Position numbers and translations under genes: made by a program. Under the pieces are notes generated by a model, which saw nothing but the letters and a program-made list of their open reading frames with translations, ran no database searches and was not told the DNA's origin. Positions 58,287-64,000 of a stretch of 64,000 nucleotides of DNA are shown here, in pieces (the first letter of the stretch is position 1; each line of letters begins with the position of its first letter). The stretch comes from Rosistilla oblonga (GTDB lineage: Bacteria; Planctomycetota; Planctomycetia; Pirellulales; Pirellulaceae). The stretch spans positions 3,782,001-3,846,000 of the forward strand of contig NZ_CP036292.1 of assembly GCF_007751715.1 (NCBI RefSeq), written 5' to 3'.

Positions 58287-60092
58287 ATGTTCCGGTTCTT
58301 CATTCTGTCATGGTTCATTTTGATCAGCCTGCCGGTCAGCGCCACTCCCGGCAACCGCGATCTCGACGCCAGCTTGAGCGCACACGGTTTAAATCCCGAC
58401 AGCAAAACGCTGGTCGCCAAATGCGAATCGCTTTGGAAGTCGCATGTCGACGACATGCACAAGGTCAATGCAGCGCGGCTTGCAAACAAAATCGACGACG
58501 TATCGCATCAGATCATCGCGAAGCTTTGTTTCGCTGGTCGAGACATTCGGTTCTATGCGGACGAACTGATCGACATGGGAGAACCGGCCGGATTGGAGCT
58601 TCGCCTGCGCGGCGATGCTTTATGGAACGAAGCCCATCGCGCATCGCTCGCCTATCTGCCGACCGAGCGAGGCAAAAAGTTGACGATGGCGGCGATGAAG
58701 GCGTTGACCAAAGGACAACCTGGGCGACAACGCGAAGTACAAAAGATCAGCGATCAGGTATCCAAAGGAAACTTGGATGCTGCCGCCAACGCATTCCAAG
58801 CCGCCGAGGAGGATTTATGGAAGGAGATGCTATGGATCCACCACACCCAGCGTCCTCCGTTTCATAAGTCCTTCCAAGAACTGCAGCAAACGTTTTGGAA
58901 TGCTTGGCGATCGGAACGCAAAGCTGCCAATGCGGAGAATCTTAAAAAGATCCTCGCCAGTCAGACTCCCGACTTGGCGGCCGTCAGCGGACAGCTGACC
59001 GAAGCGATCGCGTCGATCGGGCAGACCGGCAGTTGCCAAATCGATGGAAGCTCGGCAACGGGGCCCGAGGCCTTCCGACACTTCTTCGAAAAATGGCAAA
59101 CCGCGCACGTCGGCCTGATCCGCTGCCAAGGAATCTATTGGGCGTTGCAGACGATCGGCGCCGCACCTAATCAAGGCCACGGCCCTTGGAGCGAAACCGC
59201 GGCGGAATGGAATACCAAGATGTTGGCGATGCTGCCCGAATTGATCGTCGCCAATGCGAGCCACGCCACCGGGAATACGGCCGCCGGACTCTACATGCAA
59301 TTCCTGCAGACGATCGCTCCGCTGGCGCGGCGTACTCCGTCGTCGCAGCTAGCCGCCGCGGTCGAGCCCCCGTTGGCTCAATTGCTCAGTTCGACGCCCC
59401 AAGCCGCTGCGTTGGTCGACCGTTATCAGCGTGCTACCAACGATATGTTGACGTGGCGAGCGAGATTGGCCGCTGCTCAAGCGAAGCAACGAAACGAAAG
59501 CTTCCCGAGCTTGGCGAGCCAATTTGCCAAAGCGAACCAAAGTTTTGATTCCTACCTAGGGCTTTTCGAGAAACCAGGGAACCAAGCGATCACGCCGACG
59601 CTGCGAATCGTATCGCCCGAACTACTCACGGTTCCCGTCGAGAAGCTGCTCGAAACGCAAGTCCGCGCCGACGATCTGACTCGCATTCCAGGAGGCGGTC
59701 GTTTCAGCCTTTCCGCCTATCGTGACCGCGTCTTCGCAAACGTCCCGGCAACTATCGATCTAGCCGCTCCGTTGGCTGACTTGCAATCCGATCTGTTGGT
59801 TTCCGATACCCAACCGCCGCTGTCGCTACGCGCTGCGATGGCATTGGAATCCGCAAAACAAATTGACATGCGAGCAATCGGCGGTACGATCAAGAACCTC
59901 TACTTGGAATCGGTGATCGTTCGCTTCGCTTCCCTGCCCACCGCCGCCGCAGTCCTGTTCCCCTTGTCGGGTCTTCCCAGCGATGGTGAATCGCAACAGC
60001 GGCCGCTTGGAATGGATCAGATGATGATGCGTTTCGACGTCATGCCAAGTTGGGTCTGGCACGACTATTTTGTTGCCGATATCGGCAATTAG
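58287..60092 (+). CDS. Secreted helical protein of unknown function
   Basis: This 601-residue protein starts at ATG 58287, with GCAGGAG 7 bases upstream; the upstream frame is not a gene. A signal peptide of about 18 residues (cleavage near PVSAT) precedes a protein rich in helix-forming Ala, Glu, Gln and Lys residues, with few cysteines and no recognised domain. It is followed by an esterase, and its role is unknown. Confidence 0.75.
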   Translation: MFRFFILSWFILISLPVSATPGNRDLDASLSAHGLNPDSKTLVAKCESLWKSHVDDMHKVNAARLANKIDDVSHQIIAKLCFAGRDIRFYADELIDMGEPAGLELRLRGDALWNEAHRASLAYLPTERGKKLTMAAMKALTKGQPGRQREVQKISDQVSKGNLDAAANAFQAAEEDLWKEMLWIHHTQRPPFHKSFQELQQTFWNAWRSERKAANAENLKKILASQTPDLAAVSGQLTEAIASIGQTGSCQIDGSSATGPEAFRHFFEKWQTAHVGLIRCQGIYWALQTIGAAPNQGHGPWSETAAEWNTKMLAMLPELIVANASHATGNTAAGLYMQFLQTIAPLARRTPSSQLAAAVEPPLAQLLSSTPQAAALVDRYQRATNDMLTWRARLAAAQAKQRNESFPSLASQFAKANQSFDSYLGLFEKPGNQAITPTLRIVSPELLTVPVEKLLETQVRADDLTRIPGGGRFSLSAYRDRVFANVPATIDLAAPLADLQSDLLVSDTQPPLSLRAAMALESAKQIDMRAIGGTIKNLYLESVIVRFASLPTAAAVLFPLSGLPSDGESQQRPLGMDQMMMRFDVMPSWVWHDYFVADIGN

Positions 60093-60148
60093 ACTGGCGT
60101 GTACGTCCCACAATCCCACCTCCCAACCTCGCCCCACGGAACCCCGCG

Positions 60149-62200
60149 ATGCTGCTGCACCCTCGCCTGCTGATCCCCTGCCTGCTTAGTTTCGCCACCA
60201 TCACCGCGACGCTTGCTGTCGCGGAATATCCCGGTCGCGGACCGATCGATGCCTACTTAACTGAGCGGACCGAGGCGGTGGAATCGCGCTGCCTGACCGA
60301 ACCGCTGACCGCGGAACAGTGGCAAGCCAATCGGCCGGAACTGGAACTGCAACTGCGAGACATGTTGGGACTGAATCCTTGGCCCGAGCGGACCGATCTG
60401 AAACCTACGATCGTCGATCGCAAGCAATACGACGGCTACATCGTCGAGCGGATTCATTTTCAGTCGCGACCGGGGCTCTACGTCAGCGCGAACCTCTATC
60501 TGCCAACCGTTGGCGAAGGTCCGTTCCCAACCATTTTGTATGTCTGTGGACATGCAAGAGTCAAAGAGAACGGTGTCAGCTATGGCAACAAAGTCGGATA
60601 CCATCACCACGGCATTTGGTTCGCACGGCAGGGTTATGTCTGCATGATGATCGACACGATTCAATTGGGCGAGATCGAAGGGATCCATCATGGCACCTAT
60701 TCCAAAGGGATGTGGTGGTGGGCGTCGCGCGGCTACACGCCCGCCGGCGTCGAAGCGTGGAACTCGATGCGAGCTCTCGATTATCTGGAAACCCGCCCCG
60801 AAGTCGACGCCAAGCGTTTTGGAATAACCGGGCGTAGTGGCGGCGGTTCCTATTCGTGGTGGACCGCGGCGTTGGACCAACGAATCGTAGCGGCGGTGCC
60901 AGTGGCTGGTATCACCGACATGCGAAACCATGTCATCGACGGCTGCATCGAAGGCCATTGCGACTGTATGTTTATGGTCAACCGTTTCGGCTGGGACTTT
61001 GCGACAGTCGCTGCGATGATCGCGCCGCGAGCGTTACTGATCGCCAACTCGCATCGCGACAGGATCTTCCCGCTCGACGGAGTGATCCGCGTCTACGACA
61101 AAACGACAAAGGTCTACGACGCATTGGACGCTCGCGACAACCTCGCGATCCACATCACCGAGGGCCCGCACAAAGATACGCAAGCGTTGCGAGTCGGTGC
61201 GTTTGCTTGGTTTGAAAAGCATCTGAAGAATTCGACCGACGAGATCGAAGAGGTGGCTCGGAAGGCGCTGAAACCGCAACAACTGCAGGTCTATGGCGAT
61301 GGGATCCCCAGCGACCAACAGGTGACTAACGTCCAGGAATGGTTTGTTCCGCTGGCGGCATCGATCGATCTGCCGACCGATAAAGCCGCTTGGTCGGATC
61401 TCCGAAATCAATTGTTGGCCCGCATCGACGACGTTCCCGGTGCGACGAAAAATGTCGAGGGCTTTGCACTGCAAGCTGTCGAGGAAACGAAGCAGCAAGC
61501 GATCGACGGGGTTCAGTTCCAGAACCTGGAAATCGAATCGGATTCACCCTTAAAGAGTTTTGTCATCGCGGCGATTCCGTCGACCGACAAACCGCTCGAT
61601 GGCATTAAGATCTGCGTCGGATCGCCCGACCAAGAGAACGTCAGCTTCATCCTCGATGGCAAAACGGTCCAATACAACACCAAAGAGGATGCTCTCATCG
61701 ATCCTCAAGCCATTGCCAAACAGGTCGCTTCCAAAAACGAAGCCGTTCTCTTTTTGATGCCTCAGGGAACGGGTAAATCGCGCTGGATGGAAACGGAGAA
61801 AGAGACGACTCATCTGCGACGCCGGTTGCACTTGGTCGGCCAATCGTTGGATGGGATTCGCGTCTCCGAAATTCGTGGCCTCGTCAAATTGCTCGCCGCA
61901 AAAACGGAGGGGCTTCCGACTGCGGGATCGCTCGACGTCGAAGCCGCCGGATCCGAAGCATGCATGGCGATGCTTGCGACTTTGGGCGGGGAAGACGTTT
62001 CGCTGACGCTCCATCAGTTGCCGGAGAGCTTGTCCGACGGCCCGATCCTGTTGGGACTGACCAAAGCGATCGACTTGACTCAGCTGTTAGCTTTGGCTGC
62101 CGCGGACCATGAGATCACTGTCGATGCATCCGACAGCCAACCGATCCAACGCGTGAAGGCCGTCGCAAAACCGTTGGGTTGGGAAATCGCTAGCGAATAG
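60149..62200 (+). CDS. Secreted acetylxylan-esterase-like alpha/beta hydrolase
   Basis: This 683-residue protein has a signal peptide (cleavage near AVAEY) and an alpha/beta hydrolase core (about 80-400). The nucleophile motif is GRSGGG in ITGRSGGGSYSW, near residue 230. The core resembles the acetylxylan esterase/dienelactone hydrolase group. The last 280 residues form a second domain that I do not recognise. I start at ATG 60149; the frame from 60050 begins inside the preceding gene's 3' end. Confidence 0.83.
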   Translation: MLLHPRLLIPCLLSFATITATLAVAEYPGRGPIDAYLTERTEAVESRCLTEPLTAEQWQANRPELELQLRDMLGLNPWPERTDLKPTIVDRKQYDGYIVERIHFQSRPGLYVSANLYLPTVGEGPFPTILYVCGHARVKENGVSYGNKVGYHHHGIWFARQGYVCMMIDTIQLGEIEGIHHGTYSKGMWWWASRGYTPAGVEAWNSMRALDYLETRPEVDAKRFGITGRSGGGSYSWWTAALDQRIVAAVPVAGITDMRNHVIDGCIEGHCDCMFMVNRFGWDFATVAAMIAPRALLIANSHRDRIFPLDGVIRVYDKTTKVYDALDARDNLAIHITEGPHKDTQALRVGAFAWFEKHLKNSTDEIEEVARKALKPQQLQVYGDGIPSDQQVTNVQEWFVPLAASIDLPTDKAAWSDLRNQLLARIDDVPGATKNVEGFALQAVEETKQQAIDGVQFQNLEIESDSPLKSFVIAAIPSTDKPLDGIKICVGSPDQENVSFILDGKTVQYNTKEDALIDPQAIAKQVASKNEAVLFLMPQGTGKSRWMETEKETTHLRRRLHLVGQSLDGIRVSEIRGLVKLLAAKTEGLPTAGSLDVEAAGSEACMAMLATLGGEDVSLTLHQLPESLSDGPILLGLTKAIDLTQLLALAAADHEITVDASDSQPIQRVKAVAKPLGWEIASE

Positions 62201-62402
62201 ATCGGCCCGCGGTCGTTCGTTGCCAGGCGGCGCGAACGATTTATGCAAAGTGGTAACGAAAGTCCGAACCGCTGAACGATCGTCGATGTCTTGAACACGG
62301 ATCGCAGCGGTGCCCGGGTGGGCGGCGGCGATCCAGGTCCGCCGCAGGCATCTGCGGCGACAGATCGAGATTGCTTCGTTCCATTTGCGTGACGGTTGAT
62401 TT

Positions 62403-62768
62403 ATGAAAGCGGCTTGCCAAAGCGGCAACGACACCACGGTTGCAGCTCGCGTTGCGGGAGAGGACATCCGCTGTGGCGACTTTGTTACCGTGCTCAATGA
62501 GCTGGTCGAGCTGCCTTCGTACCTGTGGTCCTGTTCCTCGCTTTCGCTTCCCCCGGAAGATCCGATTCGGTTTCGCTACATCCCACACGACACGGGGACA
62601 CCGATGAAGGTGGTTGGCGTCTGCCTGCCGTTTGTCTACGTCGAAAGCGACCGTGGAGCGGTATCGACGCTCGATACTCGGCTGAAACAGATCGTTCGGC
62701 TCGATCACAAATGCGCTCGCAAGGTCTGGAAGCGACTGCAAGCGAAGCCCAAACGAAAGAAGCGGTAA
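62403..62768 (+). CDS. Small basic protein, unknown
   Basis: This 121-residue protein starts MKAACQSGNDTTVAARVAGEDIRCGDFVTVLNE and ends in a strongly basic tail (KPKRKKR). It has three or more cysteines, a central PPEDPIRFRYIPHD stretch and no signal. It looks like a planctomycete-specific hypothetical protein. There is no clear Shine-Dalgarno (GGTTGATTT precedes). It is a single gene. Confidence 0.65.
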   Translation: MKAACQSGNDTTVAARVAGEDIRCGDFVTVLNELVELPSYLWSCSSLSLPPEDPIRFRYIPHDTGTPMKVVGVCLPFVYVESDRGAVSTLDTRLKQIVRLDHKCARKVWKRLQAKPKRKKR

Positions 62769-62982
62769 GCCTTTCTTGCGCCAGCAATCCTGCCGCATAT
62801 TGTCTCGCCGGCCGTAATTGCGATCCCACGTCGCTCGACTGACGATCGAATCGGGCTGGAAGACAGAGCTACCTTTGGTGTACTATCCACTGGAAGTGTA
62901 TTGGCACTTTGAGCCACGCATTGGAAACGCCCCCGGTTCGGCAGCGACCTACCAACGTGGCGAAGACGAAAGGTGATAGCAA

Positions 62983-63894
62983 ATGGATGTGCGATTCTTA
63001 ACTTGGGTGAGCCTCAGCGTTGCCCTCCTGCCAGCGATTACGTTCGCTCAACCCTACGACGTAGCCGTCCGACCGATATCGGTGCTGCGCCCGGGGACCA
63101 TCGTCGACCAAGGACCGCCCGAAGGTTGGACTCATCTGATCGTGAAGAGCTTCCCCAAGGTAGCCAGCGGCGATGTCGACAAGATTCCCGAGCGCGATTC
63201 ACAACTGGCCAGCCTGATGTTCACCGCCCTCGCCGCCCGCACTCAACAGCTGCCCGACGGATCGTGGCAACTGACCGAAGTTGCCACCGGCGCGGGAACC
63301 TCCGTTCGCGGACGCGACATGATCGTCAGCTCCGATACCCAGCAACAACTGGGCGCCGACCTCGGTTTCTTCGCGCGGATGGTGCTGAAAGAATTTGACG
63401 CAAAACAGACGCAGGTCCAATACAAGGCAATCAGCCGACACTTCTTCATCGTCGACACGATCGGCGCCTTCCGTTGGGAGAACCAAAACCGGCTGCTGCC
63501 GCTGCGATACGCGTTGGTTTTGAACCCGCAGACCGGGCATCTCGATACGTTCTGCTGGTTGATGGACGCCGATTCGAGTGGCGTTAGCACGACGGCGGTC
63601 GGCAGCATCCACTGGCTCCCCCAATCGCTGGTCTTTGCTCCCCAGTTGCACGTCGACTACAGCAAATACAATTTTCTGGGGATCCCGTCGGACACGGCGT
63701 TTTGTTCTACCAACATCCCTCCCGGGCAGGTTACGATGAACATTCCAGCCGACGCGACGCGGGTCTTGGCCCAGCCAAAACTCTCGGCCCAAGATGCGGC
63801 GTCGCTGCACGGATGGTTCAACCAAATCTCGACTTCGATGCGGCCGCACTACGATCGGGCTGCCCTCTCAAAAACCACAACGACTCAACGATGA
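62983..63894 (+). CDS. Secreted protein of unknown function
   Basis: This 303-residue protein has a signal peptide (cleavage near TFAQP), a good AAAGGTGAT ribosome site 9 bases before the ATG, and no domain I recognise. A GADLGFFARMVLKEF stretch and a C-terminal MNIPADATRVLAQPKL block are the most distinctive parts. The stop overlaps the next ATG, so the two are coupled. Confidence 0.75.
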   Translation: MDVRFLTWVSLSVALLPAITFAQPYDVAVRPISVLRPGTIVDQGPPEGWTHLIVKSFPKVASGDVDKIPERDSQLASLMFTALAARTQQLPDGSWQLTEVATGAGTSVRGRDMIVSSDTQQQLGADLGFFARMVLKEFDAKQTQVQYKAISRHFFIVDTIGAFRWENQNRLLPLRYALVLNPQTGHLDTFCWLMDADSSGVSTTAVGSIHWLPQSLVFAPQLHVDYSKYNFLGIPSDTAFCSTNIPPGQVTMNIPADATRVLAQPKLSAQDAASLHGWFNQISTSMRPHYDRAALSKTTTTQR

Positions 63895-64000
63895 TCACCC
63901 TCCGCTCGATTCGCCTTCACACCCGCTGCACCCTCTTCGCGGCGATTCTAGCCGTCCCCACGCTCGCTTTTTCCGAATCGCCGAATTCGCCAGATGCCAA
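63891..64000 (+). CDS. Start of a secreted protein (cut by window edge)
   Basis: The ATG overlaps the previous stop (ATGA). The first 36 residues, MITLRSIRLHTRCTLFAA and on, form a signal peptide with a likely cut after LAFSE. The rest is outside the window, so the family cannot be given. Confidence 0.7.
   Translation, partial: MITLRSIRLHTRCTLFAAILAVPTLAFSESPNSPDA

Overview
The window looks like chromosomal DNA of a planctomycete, probably Pirellulaceae (Rhodopirellula/Rosistilla-like). The evidence is a PSCyt1/DUF1549/DUF1553 cytochrome protein paired with a DUF1501 protein, an ECF sigma factor in an operon with a Ser/Thr kinase and a LEPR-type surface motif protein, a second kinase with a WD40-like C-terminus, many secreted esterases and DUF1080-type proteins, moderately high GC, and many genes without a clear Shine-Dalgarno. 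I see no rRNA, tRNA, CRISPR array, prophage or insertion sequence. The only repeat array is a 148-bp tandem repeat with large palindromes at 4.5-5.0 kb.

Layout: 0-4.4 kb, PSCyt1 plus DUF1501 pair; 4.5-5.0 kb, repeat array; 5.1-7.5 kb, a secreted catalase-peroxidase (katG); 8.2-9.5 kb, nhaA with a His-rich loop, convergent with gnd through crossed terminators; 11.3-13.3 kb, glycerophosphodiesterase, sufE and a thioredoxin-like gene; 13.6-15.7 kb, sucCD; 15.8-24.3 kb, a long minus-strand run (trpF, lactonase, bifunctional-nuclease-domain protein, FHA-GAF histidine kinase, zinc-ribbon membrane protein, MMPL exporter, and a small basic/acidic protein that seems to start at ATC); 24.6-28.3 kb, a divergent pair for carbohydrate use (sialate O-acetylesterase; DUF1080-glucose/sorbosone dehydrogenase fusion); 28.5-30.2 kb, a YCII(DGPF)-VOC fusion and a DUF1579 protein; 30.2-38.8 kb, signalling: a WD40 kinase, then an ECF sigma, TPR kinase and LEPR-motif operon; 39-41.4 kb, a BtuF-like binding protein and a secreted hydrolase; 41.4-47.0 kb, an AddAB-like helicase-nuclease pair; 47.8-52.9 kb, an RND efflux adaptor and pump; 53.0-54.2 kb, a tightly packed fliN-like, HD and csaA operon; 54.7-64 kb, an NRDE protein, esterase, MFS transporter, another esterase and several secreted or lineage-specific unknowns.

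Most genes are ordinary housekeeping or the secreted degradative repertoire usual in this phylum. The points most worth a second look are the palindromic tandem repeat, the apparent ATC start with a well-placed Shine-Dalgarno, the reduced AddAB pair (one nuclease site, no visible iron-sulphur cysteine set, a C-terminal sliding-clamp motif), the sigma-kinase-LEPR operon, the DGPF-VOC fusion without its usual sigma factor, and the fliN-HD-csaA operon. Start sites were re-chosen by reading ribosome binding sites, overlaps and family N-termini. No alignment or database search was run, so family names rest on motif recognition.
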